Assembly: GCF_046197875.1 (NCBI RefSeq) | Contig: NZ_CP166991.1 | Span: 930,001-994,000, forward strand | Length of the DNA: 64,000 nucleotides | Reading direction: 5' to 3' | Source of the DNA: Methanobrevibacter_A acididurans | Lineage (GTDB): Archaea > Methanobacteriota > Methanobacteria > Methanobacteriales > Methanobacteriaceae | In this document: one piece after another, positions 1 through 8,657 of the stretch | Layout: each line of letters begins with the position of its first letter | How positions within the stretch are numbered: the first letter of the stretch is position 1 | The notes under the pieces: model-generated | Database searches by the model: none | Seen by the model: the letters and a program-made list of their open reading frames with translations, nothing else | Told to the model about the DNA's origin: nothing | Made by a program: the position numbers and the translations under genes

Positions 1-339
1 TATCATAAATTACATTTTCATTATTTATAACTTTAGTATTACCTTCTAATACATATATTGCTGAAATTGGACATGATTGGGCGCATATTTCACATTTCAC
101 ACAATTATCTAAAATTTTTGCACGTATACCTGCATTCGATGAACGTATTGCATCTACAGGACATTCTTCAACACACAGATTACATCTAACACAACGTGGA
201 GAAATATTAATATATTTATCAATATTATGATAATCATCAATATTGACTTTTAATTCTTTATTCTCATCCAAATCCACAGATTTAAGGACTATTTCCCGTT
301 TTAATTCTTCAATGTCCTTTTTAAATCTAATTTCCATGT
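1..339 (-). CDS. Ferredoxin-domain protein (3'-truncated by window)
   Basis: The gene runs off the window at base 1, so only the N-terminal ~113 residues are seen. After a charged, probably helical N-terminal ~50 residues come two classical [4Fe-4S] motifs, CVRCNLCVEECP and CVKCEICAQSCP. It is therefore an iron-sulfur electron carrier or the N-terminal part of a polyferredoxin. I chose the ATG at 339 because AAGGT lies 7 nt upstream; an in-frame ATG at 354 has no ribosome site. It lies 27 nt after the PfkB kinase gene on the same strand, so it probably belongs to the eha transcript and may serve the hydrogenase. That role is inferred from position only. Confidence 0.8.
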
Positions 340-366
340 CCTTTACCTTCATTATATTTTATTAAT

Positions 367-1404
367 TTATTTTAATAAAGCTTCAAATTCTTCTAAATCT
401 TTTTTATTTGGAAGATTATTTAGACCTTTACCACTTATAGATAAAGATGCGACCCAATTACCTAATTTACATGAATTTTCTAAAGAATATTTATTTAAAT
501 AACCATATAAAAATCCTGCATTAAAACAATCTCCTGCAGCAGTAGTATCAACTACATCCACTTCATATGCAGGGATTTTTACTTCTTGTAAACTATTTAT
601 AGCATAAACACCTTTACTTCCGTTTTTAACAACTACTGTGTCTATACCTTCATCTAATAAATGAACACTAATATCTCTAAAAGTTAAATTATCTTCTTCT
701 TTTAAATTAAATTTTTCACAAAAATAATCTTTAAATAATAACATTAACTCATTTTTATTTATTAAAAGTATATTGGTCCTTTGAAGTATTTTACGTAAAC
801 CATTAACTCCTTTTTTAACATATAACATTCCTGGATCAAAACTTAATATTACTGAATCATTTAATTTATCTAATAACTCATTTTGAGCATGAAAACTTTC
901 ACCTACAAAACTAGTATAATGTAAAATTTTTGTTTGATTTATAAAATAATGATTTAATTCACTAATAACTATATCATCGTTTACTCCAGGATCAACATAT
1001 AAAGATCTAACACCATTTTTATCAACAAATCCTAAAACTTTCCCAGAATGACCTTCTTCAGCATAGATTAAATGGTTTAAGAATACTCCACTTTTTGCTA
1101 AATTCATTTCTAACATATCACCATCATCATCTGTTGCAATTTTACCAATATAAGATGTTGGTAATCCCAGTTTGGATAAAGCAATCATAGTATTAGCTGC
1201 TGATCCTCCTGGTGATGATGTTTCAGATTTAATAAATGTTTCTTCATCGGGACCTACGATTTCATCTACATAAAATAGTTTATCTAAATTTAAAGCTCCA
1301 AATCCTATGACTTTTACTTTTAAATCATCATCCATCACAACATCAGGTTTGGGCATATTTGTATCAGATCTTAAATATTGATTTTTATCTTCATTATTAG
1401 TCAT
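367..1404 (-). CDS. PfkB/ribokinase-family sugar kinase
   Basis: 345 residues, the usual length for PfkB carbohydrate kinases. Seen: the N-terminal family signature GGSAANTMIALSKLG (about residues 66-80) and the C-terminal signature DTTAAGDCFNAGFLYGY (about 286-302), whose final Asp would be the catalytic base. The usual DTxGAGD is DTTAAGD here, with Ala replacing the anion-hole Gly. The first ~25 residues are an extra polar extension. Family members phosphorylate sugars or nucleosides, and the substrate cannot be read from sequence. The gene follows the Ftr paralogue closely at the end of the eha run. From memory, a ribokinase-like gene occupies the same place in Methanothermobacter. Confidence 0.85.
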   Translation of the reverse strand: MTNNEDKNQYLRSDTNMPKPDVVMDDDLKVKVIGFGALNLDKLFYVDEIVGPDEETFIKSETSSPGGSAANTMIALSKLGLPTSYIGKIATDDDGDMLEMNLAKSGVFLNHLIYAEEGHSGKVLGFVDKNGVRSLYVDPGVNDDIVISELNHYFINQTKILHYTSFVGESFHAQNELLDKLNDSVILSFDPGMLYVKKGVNGLRKILQRTNILLINKNELMLLFKDYFCEKFNLKEEDNLTFRDISVHLLDEGIDTVVVKNGSKGVYAINSLQEVKIPAYEVDVVDTTAAGDCFNAGFLYGYLNKYSLENSCKLGNWVASLSISGKGLNNLPNKKDLEEFEALLK

Positions 1405-1430
1405 GTGAATTTTACCTTTGTGTTATTTTT

Positions 1431-2321
1431 TTATTTTAAGATGTCTAACAAGTTAGTTGTATTATCGCCAAGTTTTCCTCCAAAATTACCTGCAGATATA
1501 CGTAAAACTCCAGGTACTTCGAGTATTGCATCTACACTATTTTTTATTGCTAAATTTAATTGTTTTTGATTCACAGAATTTAAAACTATTTCAGGAATAT
1601 AATTAACTCCATTAGGGACTTTAGATTCTTCACCTAATTTATTTTTTAATGAAGGACAGTAAGGATGATTTGAAGTTGGACCTATCCAAGGATAATTAGT
1701 TTCAGGTTTACTAGCAGCTGAACAAACTCCAAAAGGAGCAATTACTCCAGGAACATCCATGATTTCATCCATGATTAATTTTCCTGCTTCTAAAACAGCT
1801 TCTTTAGTTTCACAGAAATACCAATAATTTCCACCCATTATACCATCAGCATAACCAAATTTAGATTCGATTTGGAAGTCAGGTACTGCTATAGGAACAT
1901 TAATCATTTCTCGATTATATTCATTTATTTCCCATTCAAAACCATCACCACAATGTCCTACATTTCTCATCATTTCAATGTAACCTTCAGGATTATTTGT
2001 TACATTAAACATTTTAGTGAAAGGTTTAACAAGTATATCTTGTCTAATTCTGTAAGATAATTCTACCTCAAATTTTTCGAGGTTATCTAAACCAAACCAG
2101 TATTGACAAATAGCACCTGGTCTTCCATCAGGTGTTGCATTTGGATCTACAAAAGATTCAACTCCTGCTTCAACTCTACCTATAACTGCACTTGGTGTTG
2201 AGGTAGAATCATAAGCAGCATTTCGAACTGTATCCCAATCTTCTGCAGTTATTAATGCTCTAATATATTTACCATTCATTGATTCAAAAAATGTATCTTC
2301 TACTTTATCTGTATAATCCAT
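1431..2321 (-). CDS. Formylmethanofuran:H4MPT formyltransferase paralogue (FtrII type)
   Basis: 296 residues, matching the length of Ftr (about 297). Recognisable Ftr features are the N-terminal VEDTFFESMNGKYIRALITA, the block PDGRPGAICQYWF and the C-terminal ISAGNFGGKLG, with GGNYWYF in the middle. True Ftr transfers the formyl group from formylmethanofuran to tetrahydromethanopterin in the second step of CO2 reduction. The copy linked to eha is known in Methanobacteriales as a second Ftr. This sequence looks divergent from catalytic Ftr, so it may act structurally or in regulation within the Eha complex rather than as the main enzyme. It lies 28 nt after ehaR on the same strand. Confidence 0.85.
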   Translation of the reverse strand: MDYTDKVEDTFFESMNGKYIRALITAEDWDTVRNAAYDSTSTPSAVIGRVEAGVESFVDPNATPDGRPGAICQYWFGLDNLEKFEVELSYRIRQDILVKPFTKMFNVTNNPEGYIEMMRNVGHCGDGFEWEINEYNREMINVPIAVPDFQIESKFGYADGIMGGNYWYFCETKEAVLEAGKLIMDEIMDVPGVIAPFGVCSAASKPETNYPWIGPTSNHPYCPSLKNKLGEESKVPNGVNYIPEIVLNSVNQKQLNLAIKNSVDAILEVPGVLRISAGNFGGKLGDNTTNLLDILK

Positions 2322-2349
2322 AAATATTTTACCTTCTATTAAATCTTTT

Positions 2350-3411
2350 TTAACCTAATCCACCAATATCTGTTCCTCGAATAGATTGTCTCATTTTCAT
2401 ACTTTCTTGGATTAAGTATTCTCTATTTTCATCGGTTATAATTTCTATTAAAGGTAGTGTTTTTCTTTGATATTCCTTATCAAATTTAACAACTAATTCC
2501 TCATCATTTAACATGATAAAAAATGCTTCTGCATGGCCTTTTTCAGAGTATCTTTGGACAAATTCACGAACATAATCATTATCGTAACGAGCATGTAAAT
2601 CTACAAGTAAAGAAGTTACAATAGTATTATCACTAATAATTGCTATATCTGCTGCTTCAATAGCATAAGAATTACCATTAAATGCAATAGCAAGACCACC
2701 ATTTTTTTTAGCAAATTCTAATGGCTCAACATCTGTTATACTGTCTCCCATATACATTAAATTGTTTGCAGGTAAATCTTCACGTTTAAGTATTCTTTTT
2801 ACGGCTTGTCTTTTTCCTTCACCACCAACAGTATCAACAGTTTTTACTAAATCATAAATATCCATTTTTGGTAATTTGTCAAAGAAAATTTGATCTAATT
2901 TATGAAATTGATCTATATCTTGAGGATTTAATTTTAGTATATCATCATGAAATATTTTTAATTCTTGTTTATCCTTTTCATTAATAGGTATATTATCTAA
3001 ATCTAAATGAGTATGAACAGTGTTATCATAAGGGAAATGAGTATTATCACATAAAGCTTGTATATATTGACCATAACTTGTACTTACAATAAATGAATGA
3101 ACTTTATCCTTCACATAATTTAAAGTATTATCTGCACCATAAACTAAATTAACATTTTTTCTAGAATAATTTATTAAATCTTGATTATTTACATCATATG
3201 CTTTAAAAAATGGTGCTATTAATTTAAGTGTATCACCAGCATGATATCCAGGATGATTAGCTTCTACAAGACAATCATCATACTTACTTAAAATTTTGAA
3301 AAATTTTCCACCTTCAGGTATGAATTTTTCTGCAACTTCAAATGCATTATCATTTAAAGTTAATGGTCCCTCACAATCTGTTATAAATGATTTTCTAGAA
3401 ATTTTTCTCAA
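2350..3411 (-). CDS. ehaR: Energy-converting hydrogenase A subunit R (HAD-like)
   Basis: 353 residues with a HAD-superfamily fold. Motif I is FITDCEGPLT (nucleophile D12) and motif IV is MGDSITDVEPL (about residues 221-231). It also carries IVSTSYGQYIQAL, resembling the motif II region. HAD phosphatases normally have DxD in motif I; here it is D-C-E, so acid/base chemistry may be altered or lost. A protein of this type at this place is called EhaR in Methanobrevibacter annotation. The reaction is unknown. It sits 39 nt downstream of ehaQ in the same transcript direction. Confidence 0.8.
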   Translation of the reverse strand: MRKISRKSFITDCEGPLTLNDNAFEVAEKFIPEGGKFFKILSKYDDCLVEANHPGYHAGDTLKLIAPFFKAYDVNNQDLINYSRKNVNLVYGADNTLNYVKDKVHSFIVSTSYGQYIQALCDNTHFPYDNTVHTHLDLDNIPINEKDKQELKIFHDDILKLNPQDIDQFHKLDQIFFDKLPKMDIYDLVKTVDTVGGEGKRQAVKRILKREDLPANNLMYMGDSITDVEPLEFAKKNGGLAIAFNGNSYAIEAADIAIISDNTIVTSLLVDLHARYDNDYVREFVQRYSEKGHAEAFFIMLNDEELVVKFDKEYQRKTLPLIEIITDENREYLIQESMKMRQSIRGTDIGGLG

Positions 3412-3450
3412 CTCCCCATTTTAGGTTTTAACATATTTAATAAAATATTT

Positions 3451-4815
3451 TTATTGGGTTACATGAATTTTTATTGCATTAACTGGACAAATGGATTCAC
3501 ATTCTCTACAATTAATACACTTACTCAAATCACATTCAATATTATCATTTATTAATTTTAAAGCATCTACAGGACATTTATTAACACATACTCCACATGC
3601 TTGACAATTATTTGATTCTATAGTGAATTTTCCATCACGTAAACCTTCAATATTTCGTCTACAGAAATATAATTTATCTTTATCTCCATCATAATAATCT
3701 TCAATTAAATTTATTGCATCGAAATTACAAGCTTTCACACATTGACCACAATATACACAATTTTCTCCAATAATTATTGGATTAGGTAAATTATCCTCAA
3801 TTGCATTTACAGGACATACTTCTAAACATAATCCACAACCAATACAATTGTTTTCATTAACTTTAATATTCCTATTAGGTAGATAGAATTGCACTAAATC
3901 ACATACTCTATCAACAGTAATGTCTTCATTAGTATAAGAATTTAAATTATTTTTAAATGTATCAGTAACATTAATTCTTAGGAATTCTGAATCTGAAGCG
4001 GTTTCAACTTCATTACCTTTTAAATCCTCAAATTTCATACTCATTTCTTCAAGAACTGTGTCAACTTCTATAACATCTTCAGATAATGCTAAAGAGTCCC
4101 TATCCAAAATTTCTTTACATAAATCTAATGATTTTAATCTATTATATATTTCAAAAGCATCATCTCTATTAGTGTAACTTATAGAACTAGAAGGACAAAC
4201 ACTCATACATTCTTCACAACGTGCACAATAAGAAGGATTTATATAAGGAAGATTATTAGTACCTACATTCATTGCTCCTTTTGAAGGACATATTCTAACA
4301 CAAGTCATACATCCAATACAAGAATCTTGATGAACAATTATGGCATTTCCACCTTCTATAGCTTTAGGCAATATTTCACCATATTTTATTGCATCAGCCG
4401 GACATGATCTGAAACAAAAACCACAACCTATACATTTATCAGTATCAATTTCACTATGAAATTCACCATCACCTTCAGTAGTTAAATGAATTGCTCCAGT
4501 TTTACAAGCTTGTACACATGCCCCACAAGCTCTACATAATTTAGTATTTATATTTGGTGCATTTTCACGGATAGGGTCAGCTAATTTCTTATTTATTTTA
4601 ATTGCATCATAAGGACAAATATTAGTACATAAGACACAACCAAAACAAGAATCTGATATTGTAACATTTTTAGTTTTTTTATCAATTGAAATTGCTTCAA
4701 TAGGACAAACATTTAAACATGGTTTATCTTCACAGTACATACATTTACTGTAATCAATTTCCCAATCTACAGCAAAATCTCTTAAAGGTCTTGGTGTTTT
4801 TGTTAAAGATTCCAT
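3451..4815 (-). CDS. ehaQ: Polyferredoxin of Eha hydrogenase, ten [4Fe-4S] motifs
   Basis: 454 residues. I count ten cysteine clusters of the CxxCxxCxxxC type, the first stretched (CMYCEDKPCLNVCP) and the rest regular, such as CFGCVLCTNICP, CIGCGFCFRSCP, CIGCGLCLEVCP and CINCRECESICP. An acidic cluster-free stretch of ~110 residues separates the first six from the last four. This agrees with the 10x[4Fe-4S] polyferredoxin described for eha in Methanothermobacter. It should wire electrons between the hydrogenase small subunit and soluble ferredoxin or formylmethanofuran dehydrogenase. The gene begins directly after the ehaP stop codon, implying coupled translation. Confidence 0.93.
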   Translation of the reverse strand: MESLTKTPRPLRDFAVDWEIDYSKCMYCEDKPCLNVCPIEAISIDKKTKNVTISDSCFGCVLCTNICPYDAIKINKKLADPIRENAPNINTKLCRACGACVQACKTGAIHLTTEGDGEFHSEIDTDKCIGCGFCFRSCPADAIKYGEILPKAIEGGNAIIVHQDSCIGCMTCVRICPSKGAMNVGTNNLPYINPSYCARCEECMSVCPSSSISYTNRDDAFEIYNRLKSLDLCKEILDRDSLALSEDVIEVDTVLEEMSMKFEDLKGNEVETASDSEFLRINVTDTFKNNLNSYTNEDITVDRVCDLVQFYLPNRNIKVNENNCIGCGLCLEVCPVNAIEDNLPNPIIIGENCVYCGQCVKACNFDAINLIEDYYDGDKDKLYFCRRNIEGLRDGKFTIESNNCQACGVCVNKCPVDALKLINDNIECDLSKCINCRECESICPVNAIKIHVTQ

Positions 4816-5877
4816 TTAATTGTCCTCCTCTTGAATTTCATTGTTTTGAATTGGTTTAAAATCATTACCTAAATCTGAAGGTTTGCATGTTATATTAATA
4901 ATTTTTTCTTCTTTATCTAAATGATTTTTAGCTACGAAATATTTTATAACTCCAAATGGACAAGATTGATAACATATACTGCATCTTAAACATTTATTTT
5001 TATCCCTTACTATTGTGTCTTTTTCTTTATCAAATGTTATTGCTTCTGTTGGACAATCTGGAATGCACATTTGACATTTTTTACATTCATCAGATTCCCA
5101 TGTTATAATTCGAATTGTTAAACGATCTACAGCATTTTCAACAGTATAGAAACATTCATCTTCATCATTTAAGTAGGATAATGCTTCATCCCAAAAATTA
5201 GATATAGGGAGTTTCAATTTTAAAAGTTTACCTTGTGGTAATTTTAGTAAATCTGCTTTATGATCATCTACATAGTTTTCTATGGTTTTAACCACTAAAT
5301 TGATAACTTTTTTCTGTTCTTCAAGGTCATGAATGTAAATTCCTTTCATTGCCCCTTTAACTGGACATACCTCTTGGCATTTTCCACATTTAATACATTT
5401 AAGTTGATTTACTTTATAATAATCATTTTGAATGTTAATTGCATTAACTGGACATATATCATGACATTTCCCACAACTTATACATAAAAAATCATCAATC
5501 ATGTACATTTTTTCTCTAGGTATGATTATGAATTCATCATGAATATTATGGTTTTCTCCGCAGTGTATTGTTTTAGGTTCACTTGGACATACTTCTGCAC
5601 AGAATCCACAACGAATACATGCAGATTTATTGAATATTGGATATGTTAATCCTTCACCAGTTTTTGAATCAGTATCCCTTATAAGTTTGATTGCTGTAGG
5701 TGATGGGCATGATGCTGTGCATGATCCACAACCTATACAATTTTCTTTTATTATTGTTGGGAAATCTCTGAATCTGTCTGGTTTTTTTGCAATATCTTCA
5801 TCAGATTTTGCATTTGCAAAACCTTCTATCCATGCTTTTTTTGCAAATTCATATAAATACCATATTACAGAAGTCAT
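4816..5877 (-). CDS. ehaP: Polyferredoxin of Eha hydrogenase, six [4Fe-4S] motifs
   Basis: 353 residues with six [4Fe-4S] motifs: CIGCGSCTASCP, CIRCGFCAEVCP, CISCGKCHDICP, CIKCGKCQEVCP, CKKCQMCIPDCP and CLRCSICYQSCP. Four lie in the N-terminal half and two in the C-terminal half, around a middle region of ~90 residues without clusters. This is the 6x[4Fe-4S] polyferredoxin of the eha operon. It probably carries electrons away from or toward the EhaN/EhaO hydrogenase module on the cytoplasmic face. It is 41 nt from ehaO and abuts ehaQ. Confidence 0.93.
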   Translation of the reverse strand: MTSVIWYLYEFAKKAWIEGFANAKSDEDIAKKPDRFRDFPTIIKENCIGCGSCTASCPSPTAIKLIRDTDSKTGEGLTYPIFNKSACIRCGFCAEVCPSEPKTIHCGENHNIHDEFIIIPREKMYMIDDFLCISCGKCHDICPVNAINIQNDYYKVNQLKCIKCGKCQEVCPVKGAMKGIYIHDLEEQKKVINLVVKTIENYVDDHKADLLKLPQGKLLKLKLPISNFWDEALSYLNDEDECFYTVENAVDRLTIRIITWESDECKKCQMCIPDCPTEAITFDKEKDTIVRDKNKCLRCSICYQSCPFGVIKYFVAKNHLDKEEKIINITCKPSDLGNDFKPIQNNEIQEEDN

Positions 5878-5918
5878 TTTATTATACCTTAATACTTATT
5901 TTTTTAATTAAATTCTTT

Positions 5919-7034
5919 TTAAAACAAATCATTAACTGTTGTTTTTCCAGTATTCACATCAACTACTACTCGTTCAGCACATGCTAAACATGGATCTACT
6001 GAAGCATATGTGGTTACTGCATCTGCAACAGTTGCTACTCTTTTTAACATGAAATTTTCACATGAATCAATATTCATTATACTTGGAGTTCGTATACTTA
6101 TATGTTTTATAAGATTTCCATTGGTTTCTATCATATAAGCTACTTCTCCACGAGGAGCTTCATTTCTCCAATCTTTATAACCTGAAACTACTTCTACAGG
6201 GATTCTTATATCCCCTTCTGGAATATTATCTATTGCTTGATGTATAAGATCTAATGATTGAGTTACTTCATCGTAACGATTCATGGTTCTTGCGAAATTA
6301 TCTCCTTCTTTTCGCCATATTGGTTTAAAATCAAAATAATCATGATATGTTGGATGTGGTTCACGGTAATCATGTTTCAATCCACTTGCTCTACCAATAG
6401 GACCTACTGCTCGGCCTTTTATTGCTTCTTCTCTTGTCATTACTCCAACATCTTTACAACGTAAACCAACTAATGGTCCTTCTTCAAATAATCTTTTATG
6501 TATTTCAAAGTCTTCTTCTATATGGGATAGTCTCTCTAGGATTGAATCTAAGTGTTCTTGTTTAGCATCCATTCTAACTCCACCTATTACATTCCAACCC
6601 ATATTTACACGGTTACCTGTTAATAATTCGATTGCATCCATCGCATATTCTCTTAATCTTAAAACATCCATATATAATGTTTCATGATCCATTGTTTTGA
6701 AGAATGTTGAATTAGCTAATAAATGTGATTGTACACGATCTAATTCATTAGTAATTACACGTAAATATTGTGCTCTTAAAGGTGCTTGAACTCCACAAAT
6801 CTTTTCTATTGTTTCTGCAAATGTTTGAGTATGTTCATATGAACAAATTCCACAGACTCGTTCTGCTAAATAGATAGCTTTTTGCCAAGTTTTTCCTTCC
6901 ATTATTTTTTCTATTCCACGATGAACATAACCATAATCAATTTCAGCATCAATTACTCTTTCCCCTTCAGTTTTTAGTTTTAATCTTAATGGTTCTTTTA
7001 ATCCTGGATGTATTGGGCCAATTGGTAATATCAT
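5919..7034 (-). CDS. ehaO: Eha [NiFe] hydrogenase large (catalytic) subunit
   Basis: 371 residues, typical of group 4 hydrogenase large subunits. Both nickel-binding cysteine pairs are present: ERVCGICSYEHT (C61, C64) near the N-terminus and DPCLACAERV (C349, C352) near the C-terminus. The N-terminal PIGPIHPGLKEPLRL is typical of energy-converting hydrogenases and related to the NuoD family. Only about 20 residues follow the last cysteine. It oxidises H2 or forms it at the membrane, driving or driven by ion flux through the integral subunits. The gene follows ehaN after 30 nt. Confidence 0.96.
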   Translation of the reverse strand: MILPIGPIHPGLKEPLRLKLKTEGERVIDAEIDYGYVHRGIEKIMEGKTWQKAIYLAERVCGICSYEHTQTFAETIEKICGVQAPLRAQYLRVITNELDRVQSHLLANSTFFKTMDHETLYMDVLRLREYAMDAIELLTGNRVNMGWNVIGGVRMDAKQEHLDSILERLSHIEEDFEIHKRLFEEGPLVGLRCKDVGVMTREEAIKGRAVGPIGRASGLKHDYREPHPTYHDYFDFKPIWRKEGDNFARTMNRYDEVTQSLDLIHQAIDNIPEGDIRIPVEVVSGYKDWRNEAPRGEVAYMIETNGNLIKHISIRTPSIMNIDSCENFMLKRVATVADAVTTYASVDPCLACAERVVVDVNTGKTTVNDLF

Positions 7035-7064
7035 GAGAAAATTCCCTCCTTTTAAACTTTTATT

Positions 7065-7520
7065 TTATTCATCATCTTTTTCATTCGCTCTAGCTTCCAT
7101 TGCACCTGGTGCAACAGCTAATATGGCTTCTAATATTTCATTAGGTCTTGGAGGACAACCTGGTACTTCAGCAGCTATAGGTATGAAATCTGAAGCTGGT
7201 GCATTAACTGTTCCTCCTTCTTGGTTAAAAACATCCCCTGATTGAGGACAATTACCTATTGCAACTACAAGTTTTGGTTCTGGCATTTTAGTATATATTC
7301 TTCTTAAATTGTCTTTCCAATGATCTGTAACTGCACCAGTTAATAAGATTATATCCGCTTCACGAGGATTATTTTGAAGATATATTCCATATTGTTCTAA
7401 ATCATATCTAGGAGAAGTTACGGCAACTAATTCCACATCACAACCGTTACACCCACCACAATTAACTATACAAACATGAATTGAAGTTTTCCTAAAAATG
7501 TTCTTCAGCTTATTAAGCAT
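7065..7520 (-). CDS. ehaN: Eha hydrogenase small subunit (NuoB-like)
   Basis: 151 residues. Cysteines for the proximal [4Fe-4S] cluster are visible: CGGCNGCDVEL (C21, C24, C27), then GNCPQSGD (C91) and PGCPPRPNEIL (C122). This is the pattern of NuoB and Ech-type small subunits. It relays electrons between the NiFe centre of EhaO and the polyferredoxins. LTGAVTDHW (about residues 60-68) is the conserved GxVT block of the family. A short opposite-strand reading frame here is only a shadow. Confidence 0.95.
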   Translation of the reverse strand: MLNKLKNIFRKTSIHVCIVNCGGCNGCDVELVAVTSPRYDLEQYGIYLQNNPREADIILLTGAVTDHWKDNLRRIYTKMPEPKLVVAIGNCPQSGDVFNQEGGTVNAPASDFIPIAAEVPGCPPRPNEILEAILAVAPGAMEARANEKDDE

Positions 7521-7558
7521 TATACTTTCACTACCTTTATAAAATAAAATTCATTATA

Positions 7559-7951
7559 TTACTCAATATTATTATTTAAAATTGCAAATAATTGGTTCCT
7601 ACCTTCTTGCAATACTTTATCATAATCTTCTCCTTCAACTATTCTTTTAGATAAAGGAACTCTAATTTTATCTCCTTGTTCAACTGTAATCATTTCTAAA
7701 ACTTCTATAAACCATTTAAGGTGTAAATCTGAATATAATTTTAGTAAAATTTCTTCATGATTAGCAGATTGAAAGGTTGCATGTAAATTATTAATATTAC
7801 TCATATCTAAATTATTTACGAATAAATCATTTATTTCATCAATGGATACTTGGAATTCTTCACTTAAAGGACCAATTACATCTTTTTGCCATTGATAAGA
7901 TTCTATTTCTCTCATTTTCAATTGACGCAACAACTTATCATCATTTGCCAT
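7559..7951 (-). CDS. ehaM: Eha hydrogenase subunit M (soluble)
   Basis: 130 residues with no membrane segment, mainly helical and acidic, with no cysteines or recognisable catalytic motif. Its size, solubility and position between the membrane-subunit genes and the small hydrogenase subunit fit EhaM (DUF1959 type) of Methanothermobacter. Function is unknown; it is presumably a peripheral component of the complex. It lies 38 nt upstream of ehaN in the same transcript. Confidence 0.85.
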   Translation of the reverse strand: MANDDKLLRQLKMREIESYQWQKDVIGPLSEEFQVSIDEINDLFVNNLDMSNINNLHATFQSANHEEILLKLYSDLHLKWFIEVLEMITVEQGDKIRVPLSKRIVEGEDYDKVLQEGRNQLFAILNNNIE

Positions 7952-8000
7952 AATCCTTAATCAACTCCCCATCCTTTATTTAATGAATTTATTATTAATT

Positions 8001-8330
8001 TTATATTATGAATATGTAATTTGTAATTATCCAGATTATCCCTGCAACGATTATTCCTATTACAGTTTCTTTCCTACCATAACCTGGTCTCATTCCCATA
8101 ACAAAACCTATTAAAAGTAATGATATGGCTATTATTAATACAGATAATGTTTTTGAAAATAATGCAAAATTAAATAATAATACCCAACCTATAATTGCTG
8201 CAATTAATGCTACAATATCTATTTTTTGGATAATATATATTTCTCCATGCTTCTTATAACTTACAAGTAATCCTAAGACGGAACCTATAATGAAAGTTAA
8301 TAAGTATAATAATAAAAATGTTACATCCAT
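8001..8330 (-). CDS. ehaL: Eha hydrogenase integral membrane subunit L
   Basis: 109 residues, largely hydrophobic, with about four predicted membrane helices and a short basic loop (SYKKHGE) after the first. Assigned from position in the conserved eha order (K-L-M) and size. It has no catalytic motif. It should sit in the membrane arm. The gap to ehaK is 13 nt. Confidence 0.8.
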   Translation of the reverse strand: MDVTFLLLYLLTFIIGSVLGLLVSYKKHGEIYIIQKIDIVALIAAIIGWVLLFNFALFSKTLSVLIIAISLLLIGFVMGMRPGYGRKETVIGIIVAGIIWIITNYIFII

Positions 8331-8343
8331 TTTTCTTTAACCT

Positions 8344-8613
8344 CTACATTACCTTATACATGTATAAAAATGATATTGCAACAATTATAATTGTTACAAA
8401 GAACATTATTTTCTCTAAATTCTCATTAAAGTGAGAAACTTTATCAGTATTACTCTTATACATTAATGGGAAAAAGAGACAACCTATGAATACTAAAGGC
8501 ACACCTGATATTATACCATATTGTCCTTGGAAGATACATATTAAAGCTGAGCATAATGTAATCCCTAAGGCTACAATTGATGCTAGTAATAAAAAATCTT
8601 GTTCTTCTTTCAT
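8344..8613 (-). CDS. ehaK: Eha hydrogenase integral membrane subunit K
   Basis: 89 residues with about three hydrophobic helices (approximately 8-28, 33-50 and 68-88) and a charged loop (KSNTDKVSHFNENLEK) before the last. Named from gene order between ehaJ and ehaL. No recognisable active site. Confidence 0.8.
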   Translation of the reverse strand: MKEEQDFLLLASIVALGITLCSALICIFQGQYGIISGVPLVFIGCLFFPLMYKSNTDKVSHFNENLEKIMFFVTIIIVAISFLYMYKVM

Positions 8614-8657
8614 CTTTATCCTATCCCTTTTTTACCAATACTATATTTTTTTTATAA

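Noticed and set aside
7033..7245. Plus-strand frame opposite ehaN
   Set aside because: Antisense shadow of the hydrogenase small subunit; no ribosome site or family.
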